Positions 1 through 7,500 of a stretch of 9,362 bases of DNA are shown in pieces; the stretch's first letter is position 1; the number at the start of each line of letters is the position of its first letter. Both the position numbers and the translations under genes were made by a program. Under the pieces are notes generated by a model, which saw only the letters and a list, made by a program, of their open reading frames with translations, did not search any database and was not told where the DNA came from. The stretch is taken from NCBI GenBank assembly GCA_946886085.1, contig CAMPHX010000024.1, positions 1 through 9,362 on the forward strand. The letters run 5' to 3'. Source of the stretch: an uncultured Flavobacteriales bacterium. GTDB taxonomy: Bacteria > Bacteroidota > Bacteroidia > Flavobacteriales > Vicingaceae.

Positions 1-477
1 ATTATAAATATTTGACTTATCTAATTTTAATGCTTTTTTGATGTATTGATCTCTGTTTAAATCATTAAAAGTTACTTTTATGGTATAGATTTTTCCAAAC
101 ATCGTATTCAGCATAAAAACGCCATCTAAAAATTTCTTTTCTTTATTATTTCCAAAGTCAACAAAATTAAGCGAGGCACTATCCAACAATGTTTTGGAGT
201 CTAATTCATACAATTCATAAGTTACCCTTACATTGGCACTAAAGGTAGAGTCTTCTCGTTTTTTGGTGTATAAAATATTAGCAGAGTTAATTCTAAAATG
301 AAATTCTGTTGACGTATCATTTGTATGAAAAGCAAGCATATCCGGATCCAATAAATTAATTCCCGGCATATAAATTCCTGCAACATTTCTGTTCGTGGTA
401 TTTTGAGTTGATGAGCAACCTACAAAAACTACTGCTACAAGAATTAAAAATAGACTAACTTGGCTCTTCATCTTCAT
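1..477 (-). CDS. Lipoprotein, N-terminal part, GWxTD-domain-like (runs off the window edge)
   Basis: This is an open frame of 159 codons from an ATG at 477 that runs out of the window at position 1, so the C-terminus is missing. The N-terminus is a type II signal peptide: a short basic start (MKMK), a hydrophobic run at residues 7-19 and a lipobox-like FVGC with the acylated Cys at residue 21. The mature part opens with a polar stretch and contains the segments VTYELYELDSKTLLDSASL and IYTIKVTFNDLNRDQYIKKA. This beta-rich style resembles the N-terminal half of Bacteroidetes GWxTD-domain proteins, but the diagnostic GWxTD motif would lie beyond the edge, so the family call is tentative. The start overlaps the end of rmuC by 23 nt, which suggests translational coupling. 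A second in-frame ATG at 471 would still leave a signal peptide. No acidic residues follow the lipid Cys, so a surface-export signal is not evident. Confidence 0.72.
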   Translation of the reverse strand, partial: MKMKSQVSLFLILVAVVFVGCSSTQNTTNRNVAGIYMPGINLLDPDMLAFHTNDTSTEFHFRINSANILYTKKREDSTFSANVRVTYELYELDSKTLLDSASLNFVDFGNNKEKKFLDGVFMLNTMFGKIYTIKVTFNDLNRDQYIKKALKLDKSNIYN

Positions 478-1798
478 AATTTTCGGGTAAATAAATTTCG
501 GGCATTTGCTTCTTAGTTTTGATGCCTAAATCTTCTAATTTTCTAGTAGCATCAATAAGGTTTCCTTTGCCTGATTTTAACTTGTTAAAAGCTTTATCAT
601 ACGCATCAGTTGAGCTATCAATTCCTCGTTTTATTTTTTCCATGTCTTCCAAAAAGTTAACAAACTTATTGTGCAGCGATCCTGCCTGACGGGCAATTTC
701 TAAGGCATTTTTAGTTTGTTTTTCTTGTTTCCACAATGAAGCTACTGTTCTAAGGGTAGCCAATAAGGTAGAAGGTGTTACAATAACCACTTTTCTATCC
801 CATGCATATTGATATAACTCGTTATCTGTTCTTAATGCCAATCCAAAAGAAGACTCTATGGGCATAAACAACAATACAAAATCAGGTGTATCCATTCCTT
901 TTGCTGATATATAATGTTTTTCACTCAATCCTTTAATGTGATTTTTAACGGATAACACATGGTTTTTTAAATGAGTGTTTTGTTCAACATCATCATCACA
1001 ATTAATATAGTTTTGATAGGCTACTAACGAAACTTTTGCATCTACAATAATGTGTTTCTCATCAGGTAAGTTAATGATAACATCGGGCATAATTCTAGCG
1101 CCTTCATCATTAGAAGTGGAGTATTGTGTAGAGTACTCTACATCTTTTATTAAGCCGGAGCTTTCCAACACTTTTTCTAAAATTAATTCCCCCCAATTTC
1201 CTTGAGCCTTATTATCACCTTTAAGTGCCTTGGTTAAATTTTGTGCCTCTTCGCTCATTTGCTGATTAAGTTTTTCAAGCGATTGAATTTGCTCTATTAA
1301 CTTGGTTCTGTCTTTAAAATCTTTCTCGTAAGTATCATCTACTTTTTTCTCAAACTGTTGGATATTTTCTTTTAGCGGATTTAAAATCTCACTCAATCTT
1401 TTTTCATTTGTTGCTGCAAATTCGGTAGCATTTTGCTTGAGCAATTTATTGGCAATTAATGAAAATTCTGTAGTAAACTTTTCTTGTAATTGACTTATTT
1501 CATCTTTTTGCTCTTTCAGTTTTGCTTCTATATTTTGATAGGCGTTGGTTAGTCGAGCATTTTCAGAGATTAGTTCACTGTTCTTTTGTTCTAACTCAGT
1601 ATTTTTATTTTCAATCTTTCTAAATGCCTCAAGAGATGATTCTATTCTACCTTTTAGATTTCCGTTTTCTAACGTAAGTTCTTTTATTATTTGTTGGCTT
1701 CCAGCATCGTTACCACTAGCGTTGTTTTGTAGTTTTTTTACCAAAAACCCAATAACAAACCCCAAAACCAACCCTATTGCTAAATATACAAATGCCAT
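455..1798 (-). CDS. rmuC: RmuC family protein (putative DNA recombination protein)
   Basis: RmuC-family proteins are membrane-anchored, nuclease-like proteins implicated in limiting inversions at short inverted repeats; their biochemical activity is poorly defined. This 447-residue protein has the family layout: one N-terminal membrane helix (residues about 3-20), a long Glu/Lys/Gln-rich coiled coil (about 30-195), then the RmuC domain (about 196-425). Family blocks are visible: GNWGE at 200-204, MPDVIINLPD at 237-246 and IIVDAKVSL at 250-258. Asp239 and the Asp253-Ala-Lys255 pair match a restriction-endonuclease-like PD-(D/E)xK core. The length is usual for the family. Translation starts at the ATG at 1798, which leads straight into the membrane helix. 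A 72-nt gap separates it from the upstream transpeptidase gene; that gap contains a poor promoter match (TTG, 22 nt, TACCTTAA), so either read-through or a weak promoter is possible. The last 23 nt overlap the next lipoprotein gene. Confidence 0.93.
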   Translation of the reverse strand: MAFVYLAIGLVLGFVIGFLVKKLQNNASGNDAGSQQIIKELTLENGNLKGRIESSLEAFRKIENKNTELEQKNSELISENARLTNAYQNIEAKLKEQKDEISQLQEKFTTEFSLIANKLLKQNATEFAATNEKRLSEILNPLKENIQQFEKKVDDTYEKDFKDRTKLIEQIQSLEKLNQQMSEEAQNLTKALKGDNKAQGNWGELILEKVLESSGLIKDVEYSTQYSTSNDEGARIMPDVIINLPDEKHIIVDAKVSLVAYQNYINCDDDVEQNTHLKNHVLSVKNHIKGLSEKHYISAKGMDTPDFVLLFMPIESSFGLALRTDNELYQYAWDRKVVIVTPSTLLATLRTVASLWKQEKQTKNALEIARQAGSLHNKFVNFLEDMEKIKRGIDSSTDAYDKAFNKLKSGKGNLIDATRKLEDLGIKTKKQMPEIYLPENYEDEEPS

Positions 1799-1870
1799 GA
1801 ATATAACCGTTTAAAAAATTACTATAAAATTAAGGTATTTTATTGAAAAGATAATAACTCAACTACCTAC

Positions 1871-2569
1871 TTATCTTTTAAGAATATAGATAGGAGTTCC
1901 TTCATCAATAATATCATAAAGCTCTATTACATCTGTATTTTTCATTCTTATGCAACCATGAGAAGCCGGCTGACCAATAAATCCCTCTTCAGGCGTACCG
2001 TGAATATAAATGTACCTATTGTAAGAATCCACATTTCTCCCTTTGTTAATTCCCACTTCTTCGCCATCTAGCCACAAAATTCTTGTGGTAACATAATCGC
2101 CATCCGCTTTACGTTTCTCGGTAATAATTTCAGCTAGTTTTCCATTAAACTCTCTTGCTTCTAAAATTCCACCTAAAGGTACTTCTTCACCAATTTTTCT
2201 TTTTACGGTATGTAGTCCGGGAGGTGTTTTATTGCTGTTTTGATGACTTCCAATCCCTTTTTTTGCTGTAGAAATAGGATAAGTTTTAACTGTTATCCCA
2301 TTTTCTATTAAATACATTTTTTGATGTTTAACAGAAACATAAAGGTATTTATCAAAATTTTTATCAGGATATTTTAAAGACAGATATTCTGTTAAAATGT
2401 CTCCTAATTCTTCTTTAGGTTCTTCAACTATTTCTGTTTTTTCTCTTGGTGGTTCAACTACTATTTTTTCAACATTTTTTGTTGATTTACAAGCTATTAA
2501 TAACATAACAAAACTTGCTAAAAACAGGGATTTATAAAGCGTGATATGTAACAAGTAGTTTTTAATCAT
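1871..2569 (-). CDS. L,D-transpeptidase catalytic domain (YkuD) lipoprotein
   Basis: This is a 232-residue exported protein. Residues about 5-26 form a signal peptide ending in a lipobox (LIAC, lipid Cys27), followed by a Pro/Glu/Lys-rich linker (about 35-55) that would hold the enzyme off the membrane. The YkuD fold spans about 75-231 and carries the active-site signature: His190-Gly-Thr, then SHGCIRM with His204, Cys206 (nucleophile) and Arg208. Enzymes of this fold cross-link peptidoglycan 3-3 or attach proteins to it. The segment with SNKTPPG at 112-118 matches the usual substrate-side strand of the family. The gene starts 22 nt after the stop of the dehydrogenase gene, so the two are probably cotranscribed. 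A TAATTTTTG string overlapping that stop codon could also act as an internal -7 element. The exact role (3-3 cross-linking, lipoprotein anchoring or sacculus remodelling) cannot be read from the sequence. Confidence 0.9.
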   Translation of the reverse strand: MIKNYLLHITLYKSLFLASFVMLLIACKSTKNVEKIVVEPPREKTEIVEEPKEELGDILTEYLSLKYPDKNFDKYLYVSVKHQKMYLIENGITVKTYPISTAKKGIGSHQNSNKTPPGLHTVKRKIGEEVPLGGILEAREFNGKLAEIITEKRKADGDYVTTRILWLDGEEVGINKGRNVDSYNRYIYIHGTPEEGFIGQPASHGCIRMKNTDVIELYDIIDEGTPIYILKR

Positions 2570-2591
2570 GGGATTAGCAATACTACAAAAA

Positions 2592-3389
2592 TTATTTTTT
2601 ATTACTTAGCTTTAGCATTATTTTATAAAATAATTTAGGAAACAAGGTTTTAAATGGGATAGTCAACAGCTCTTTTTTACCAATATAAACGTGTTGTTTG
2701 TCTTTAACTATTGCGTTGACCAAATTTTTGGCAAATACATCAGGTTTCATTCCGTTGAGCTGAGCATCGCTATTTTCATTGGTAATATTTCCTTCACCAT
2801 CTATGGCGTTTACAGAAACTTGTGTGTTAATAAAGCCTGGAGCAGCAAGTAATACAGAAACATTATCTTTTACCAATTCTAACCTCAACGATTCGTAAAA
2901 ACCATAAAGTGCATGTTTGGTTGCTGCATAAGTAGAGAGTTGAGGTAAACCAAATTTTCCTAAAATACTGGTTATTACTACTACTTTTCCGTATTGTTTT
3001 TGTTGCATTATAGGTAACAGGGCTTTGGTAAGTGCTACATTTCCAAAATAGTTAATGTTCCAAAATTTTTGTTCAACAGCTTCGGTGGTTTCCATAGCCA
3101 AACTTTTCTGACTAATCCCTCCATTATTTATTAAAATATCTATGGTACTAAATTTCTCTATTGCTTTATTTACCCATGTTTGAGCATCTTTAAACTGTTC
3201 TAAATCTATTGGTAAAATCAATATTCGCTCATCCGGTAAGTTGGTATTATTTTTTACGCGTTGTAGTTCCGCTTCTCTTCGTGCCGATAAAATTAACTTA
3301 CAGTTTTTATTAGCTAATTCATAAACTAACGCTTCCCCTATACCTGATGAAGCTCCTGTAACCCATATTACTTTATTTTCTATATCCAT
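2592..3389 (-). CDS. Short-chain dehydrogenase/reductase (DHRS7-like)
   Basis: This is a classical SDR of 265 residues. The cofactor motif TGASSGIG is at 11-18, with Arg37-Arg38 after the second strand (SARRE), which favours NADP(H). Asp62 begins the IDLEQ segment and NNGG is at 88-91. The catalytic set is Asn112 (NINYFG), Ser141, and Tyr154-x3-Lys158 in the YAATKHA helix, all intact. The C-terminus (about 243-265) is basic and aromatic/hydrophobic (FKTLFPKLFYKIMLK), as in members that associate with membranes or act on lipid-like substrates, but no substrate can be named. The start is the ATG at 3389, only 4 nt downstream of a perfect TAnnTTTG element. It lies 76 nt after lspA and 22 nt before the L,D-transpeptidase gene, so it probably heads a new transcription unit. 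Confidence 0.92.
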   Translation of the reverse strand: MDIENKVIWVTGASSGIGEALVYELANKNCKLILSARREAELQRVKNNTNLPDERILILPIDLEQFKDAQTWVNKAIEKFSTIDILINNGGISQKSLAMETTEAVEQKFWNINYFGNVALTKALLPIMQQKQYGKVVVITSILGKFGLPQLSTYAATKHALYGFYESLRLELVKDNVSVLLAAPGFINTQVSVNAIDGEGNITNENSDAQLNGMKPDVFAKNLVNAIVKDKQHVYIGKKELLTIPFKTLFPKLFYKIMLKLSNKK

Positions 3390-3393
3390 GCAG

Positions 3394-3424
3394 CAAAAAT
3401 AGCGATTTCACTTAAACTCGATAA
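3394..3424 (-). promoter_or_regulatory. Bacteroidetes-type promoter of the SDR gene
   Basis: On the minus strand TATTTTTG (3401-3394) is a perfect match to the Bacteroidetes -7 element TAnnTTTG. A partial -33 element (TTA instead of TTG, 3424-3422) lies 20 nt upstream, within the usual spacing. Only 4 nt (CTGC) separate the -7 element from the ATG at 3389, so transcription should start at or next to the start codon and the mRNA would be leaderless. Confidence 0.6.
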
Positions 3425-3465
3425 TATACCTATAAATTGATTGAAAAATAGTGAGTTGTGAAGGA

Positions 3466-4101
3466 TTAATTATTTTCCTCTTCCACCTCAACAACTTCTT
3501 TCTTAAAGAATTTTTTCTGGAAAATGAAGATAAGCACGATACCTACAGAAATAGCGGCATCTGCTACATTAAATACAGGTCGAAAAAACAAAAAGTCTTC
3601 TCCGCCCCAAATAGGAAACCAACTTGGAAAAGTGCCTTCCATCAATGGAAACCAAAACATGTCTACCACCCAACCATGAAGAAAAGGAGCATAACCGCCT
3701 TCTTCAGGTAAAAAAGTAGCTACTTGGTTAAAACTTTCGTTGAAAATTACCCCATAAAAAGCACTATCAATAATATTTCCTAAAGCTCCGGCAAAAACCA
3801 GTGCCCCACATATTTTTAATCCTTTAGGAGCCGTTTTAGGTAATGTAAATAAAACATAACCAATTCCTGATACAGCTACAATTCTAAACAAACTAAGGGC
3901 TAGTTTACCGTATTCACCGCCAAATTCCATCCCAAAAGCCATTCCTCTATTTTCTGTAAAATGAATGTAAAACCAATTCCCCAATACCGGAAATTCTTGA
4001 GATAACATCATATTGGTTTTTACCCAAAACTTTGAAGCTTGGTCAATAAATAACACCAAAAAGGTAATAAAAAGAGGATGCGTTAAAAAACGGAATTTCA
4101 T
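3466..4101 (-). CDS. lspA: Lipoprotein signal peptidase II
   Basis: LspA is the inner-membrane aspartyl protease that cleaves prolipoproteins just before the diacylated Cys. This 211-residue protein shows hydrophobic segments at about 10-26, 66-85, 95-115 and 175-195. The family blocks are present: DQASKFWVK at 20-28, ENRGMAFG at 50-57, GALGNIIDS at 105-113 with catalytic Asp112, and FNVADAAIS at 177-185 with catalytic Asp181. It is longer than the roughly 165 residues of E. coli LspA. The excess lies between the two aspartates, where residues 113-180 form an aromatic-rich periplasmic insertion that I recall as typical of Bacteroidetes LspA. The gene follows the dksA-like gene by 73 nt, a gap filled mostly by an imperfect palindrome, and belongs to the ileS-dksA-lspA group. 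Other genes in the window (the transpeptidase and the partial lipoprotein) encode likely substrates. Confidence 0.95.
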   Translation of the reverse strand: MKFRFLTHPLFITFLVLFIDQASKFWVKTNMMLSQEFPVLGNWFYIHFTENRGMAFGMEFGGEYGKLALSLFRIVAVSGIGYVLFTLPKTAPKGLKICGALVFAGALGNIIDSAFYGVIFNESFNQVATFLPEEGGYAPFLHGWVVDMFWFPLMEGTFPSWFPIWGGEDFLFFRPVFNVADAAISVGIVLIFIFQKKFFKKEVVEVEEENN

Positions 4102-4115
4102 TTAATTGAGAATTT

Positions 4116-4160
4116 GAAATTAGAAATTAGAGCTTTATTTAACCTCTAATTTCCAATCTC
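4116..4160. repeat. Imperfect palindrome between the dksA-like gene and lspA
   Basis: GAAATTAGAAATTAGAG (4116-4132) is matched by the reverse complement of 4144-4160 at 15 of 17 positions, with an 11-nt loop between. Both mismatches become G-U wobbles in the RNA of the dksA/lspA strand, so that transcript can form a continuous 17-bp stem. The end of the stem is 14 nt before the lspA start codon. There is no following U-tract, so it is not a typical intrinsic terminator. The GAAATTAGAAATTAG style matches AT-rich dispersed intergenic repeats of Bacteroidetes; a role in mRNA processing or in tuning lspA translation is only inference. Confidence 0.7.
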
Positions 4161-4174
4161 TAATCATTAATCTG

Positions 4175-4549
4175 CTACCCTTGAGCTTCTTTTGCTTCAA
4201 TACTAAGTGTAGCATGAGGTACAGCTTTTAATCTTTCTTTAGGAATTAATTTTCCTGTAACTCTACAAACCCCGTAAGTTTTATTTGAAATACGAATTAA
4301 GGCGTTTTCTAAGTGCTTAATAAATTTTTCTTGTCTCCCTGCTAATTGTGCTACTTCTTCTCTAGAAAGTGTTGCTGCACCTTCTTCCATCATTTTAAAT
4401 GAATGAATAGTATCATCAGTGCCGTTATCACCTTTGTAGTTTAATGTAGCCAAAAGCTCTTCTAAATCTGCTTTTGCAGCTTCTAATTTTTTGTTTATGA
4501 TAGCTTTAAATTCTGCTAAATCTTCATCTGAGTATCTTACATCTGCCAT
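4175..4549 (-). CDS. TraR/DksA-family regulator with degenerate zinc finger
   Basis: This is a 124-residue protein of the DksA/TraR family, which enters the RNA polymerase secondary channel; DksA itself assists ppGpp control of rRNA and amino-acid genes. Residues about 8-90 are helical and charged, fitting the paired-helix coiled coil (EEVAQLAGRQEKFIKHLENALIRI at about 64-87, followed by the TYGVC block). The C-terminal zinc finger is degenerate: Cys95 remains, but the other three expected cysteines are Thr98, Ser116 and Ala119. The KLIPKERLKAVPHAT segment between them is well preserved. This loss appears usual for Bacteroidetes members, so the fold is probably stable without zinc. The gene sits 20 nt after ileS and 73 nt before lspA. 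Whether it binds ppGpp or acts as a true DksA cannot be told, so no gene symbol is given. Confidence 0.88.
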   Translation of the reverse strand: MADVRYSDEDLAEFKAIINKKLEAAKADLEELLATLNYKGDNGTDDTIHSFKMMEEGAATLSREEVAQLAGRQEKFIKHLENALIRISNKTYGVCRVTGKLIPKERLKAVPHATLSIEAKEAQG

Positions 4550-4569
4550 AATTCTTTTTTTTATCGGTT

Positions 4570-7500
4570 TTAATTAAATTTTTCTATTGCAATTAATGTG
4601 GAAAGGTTTTGATCTATTTCTACACTAACACCCTCATTTAGTTCACTTACTACATCTAAACGAGATGTTAAAGTTTCGGTGCAAATATAGTTTTTATTAT
4701 TATTGATTGCTTCATTTATTTCATTGTGTTGCAAAATTTTAAGTGCTATTTTATCTGTTACTTCAAAACCACTGTCTTTACGTAAGTTTTGAATACGATT
4801 TACAAACTCTCTGGCAATACCTTCTTCTTTTAGCTCTTTAGAAATAGTTATATCTAAAGCAACCGTAAGTCCTCCTTCGGTTTGTACTAACCAACCAGGA
4901 ATGTCTTGTGTAATAATTTCAACATCATTACTATCTAATTCCACTTGCTGACCTTCAACGGTAATCGTTGCTCCTTGGTTACGTTCAAACTCCTGTATAT
5001 CGTTTTGTGTAAACTGATTTACTTGTGCAGCAATCTGTTTCATTATCTTACCATACTTTGGTCCTAGAGTTTTAAAGTTAGGTTTAATGCTCTTTACCAA
5101 TACACCTGAAGTATCTTCCAAATAATCAATTTCTTTTACATTTACTTCCGATAAAATTAAATCGGCAACCTCTTGTAACTGACGTTTAAAAGTTGGATTT
5201 AAAATAGGTATCATTAGTTTTTGCAAAGGCTGACGCACTTTTATTTGTTCTTTCTTACGCAAACTCAACACCATAGAAGAAACTTGCTGAGCAATATCCA
5301 TACGTTGCTCTAAGTCGGTATCTATCACACTTTCATTTACTGTTGGGAAATCTGATAAATGCACTGATGTTGTGTTTCCTTTACCGCTAATGCTAGCTAA
5401 ATCAGTGTATAATTTATCAGAATAAAAAGGTGCGATAGGTGAAGCCAATTGAGCTACTACTTCCAAACAAGTATAAAGGGTTTGATAAGCTGCAATTTTA
5501 TCTTCAGAATAGTCGCCTTTCCAAAAACGTCTTCTACATAGGCGAACATACCAATTACTTAAATGGTCATTAACAAACTCTTGAATAGCTCTTCCTGCTC
5601 TGGTTGGTTCATACGTATGATAAGCTGCATCAACATCTTTAATCAACGAATTAAGTTTAGAAATAATCCATCTATCAATTTCCGGACGATTTTCTATAGG
5701 TACTTCTGCTTCGGCATAGGTGAAATTATCTAAGTTAGCATACAAAGCAAAGAAGCCATAAGTATTATAAAGTGTTCCGAAAAACTTACGTTGTACTTCC
5801 GTAATTCCTTCTAAATCAAATTTTAAATTATCCCAAGGTTGTGCGTTGGTAATCATGTACCAACGTGTAGCATCCGGACCATATTTATCTAAGGTTTCAA
5901 ATGGATCAACAGCATTGCCCAAACGTTTACTCATTTTCTGCCCATTTTTGTCTAAAACCAATCCATTAGACACTACATTTTTGTAAGCCACATGATCAAA
6001 AACCATAGTAGCAATGGCGTGCAAAGTAAAAAACCAACCACGGGTTTGGTCTACACCTTCAGCTATAAAATCTGCAGGAAAAGCCCCCTCCAACTCCCCC
6101 AAAGGGTGAGAGTTTTCCAACGCACTAGCCGCTGCTGTCAACTCATTTTTAATGGTCAATAACACATTTTCAATGTCATTAATAACCTCTTCATTTGTAA
6201 AACGAATAACTTTAAACCCTAAAGAATTTAATATCTCTGTTCTTACCTCATCAGCTTGTTTTACTTCAGGTTCATTGTGATAACCACCATCAATCTCAAT
6301 TACTAAATTTTTAGAAAGACAAACAAAATCTACAATAAATTCATCAATAATATGTTGTCGTCTAAATTTATATCCTTCAAGGTTTTTTCCTCTAAGCTGT
6401 TTCCATAAAAATTCTTCAGCTTCTGTTTGTTGTTCTTTATTTTTAGTTTTTAATTCCCTTAAAAGAGTGTAAGAAGAAGTTCTAGCAGTCTGCCAATTAG
6501 GAGCTTCGTCCCTCCCCTTTGGGGAGGTTAGGTGGGGCTTTTCGAAAGGATAGTGGTGTTGTGCGTAAGGCATAGAACCTGAATCGAACCACACATCAAT
6601 TAAATCAGTCTCCCGTTTCATTGGTTTGCCCGATGGTGAAACCAATACGATATTATCCACATAGTTTTTATGTAAATCAAATTTATCATAATTAGCTTTA
6701 TCCATGTTGCCTATCTCAAAATCTGCTAGTGGATTGTTGGTCATAAAACCTGCCGCCATGGATTTTTCTATTTCGGTTTTTAATTGTTCTACCGAACTGA
6801 TACAAATTTCTTCATCTCCTGTTTCTGTTCTCCAAATAGGAATTGGAATTCCCCAATAACGAGAACGAGATAAATTCCAATCGTTTAAGTTTTCCAGCCA
6901 GTTACCAAAACGACCTGTTCCTGTACTTTCAGGTTTCCAGTTAATGGTTTTGTTCAACGCTATCATGCGTTCTTTTACCGCAGTGGTTTTAATAAACCAA
7001 GAATCTAACGGATAGTATAAGATAGGTTTATCTGTTCTCCAACAATGTGGGTAGCTGTGTTCATATTTTTCTACTTTAAAGGCTTTGTTTTCCTCTTTAA
7101 GTTTAATGGCAATTTCTACATCCACTGATTTTTCAGGAACTTCTCCTTCATTGTAGTATTCATTTTTTACGTATTTTCCTGCAAACTCACCCATTTCTGG
7201 TCGAAATTTACCTTGTAAATTTACCAACGGAACAGGATTATTATTTTCATCTAACACCAACATTGGTGGCACCCCTGCATCTTTTGCTACTTTGGCATCA
7301 TCAGCACCAAAAGTGGGTGCAATGTGAACGATACCTGTACCATCTTCTGTAGTTACAAAATCTCCGGGAATTACTCTAAAAGCATTCTCCGCATTTTCGT
7401 AAGGCAAGGCATAAGGTAAAAGCTGTTCGTATTCCAAACCTACTAAATCTGAGCCTTTGAATTCTTTTTCTATGTAATAAGGTATTGTCTCTCCAGGTGT

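Larger units (their letters stand above)
6079..6542 (-). mobile_element. Palindrome-flanked DUF559 endonuclease cassette inserted in frame in ileS
   Basis: This segment of about 464 bp replaces what should be a short loop in IleRS. It encodes IleRS residues about 634-785, with the DUF559 domain at about 671-766 (6139-6426). Visible domain features are TEAEEFLWKQLRG, FRRQH at 691-695, Asp703 in FIVDF, Glu714-x-Asp716-Gly-Gly-x-His720, Asp729-x2-Arg732, and VIRFTNEEV at 743-751. These are the conserved positions of this Vsr/PD-(D/E)xK-like family, so the nuclease looks catalytically intact. The ends are inverted repeats starting AAAAGCCCC, each holding a short palindrome, and they are translated as KPHLTSPKGRDE and SHPLGELEGA. 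There is no ATG inside, so independent translation is unlikely. Exact borders and a target duplication cannot be set without an uninterrupted ileS. Mobility is inferred from the repeat ends and from my recollection of similar DUF559 units in other Bacteroidetes genomes. Confidence 0.75.

Noticed and set aside
1545..1814. Plus-strand open frame of 89 codons
   Set aside because: It is antisense to the start of rmuC; its composition (Phe/Ser-rich) reflects the complement of the coiled-coil coding region and it has no recognisable domain.
3451..3711. Plus-strand open frame of 86 codons
   Set aside because: It is antisense to the 3' part of lspA, which is clearly real with both catalytic aspartates; the shadow peptide has no family features.
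4116..4160. Intrinsic terminator after the dksA-like gene
   Set aside because: The stem is AT-rich and is not followed by a U-tract on the transcribed strand; lspA continues just downstream in the same direction.
6079..6542. Intein or group I/II intron in ileS
   Set aside because: The frame is continuous with no catalytic RNA features, and the insert lacks an N-terminal Cys/Ser splice residue and a C-terminal His-Asn pair before a nucleophile. The domain is DUF559, not LAGLIDADG or HNH.
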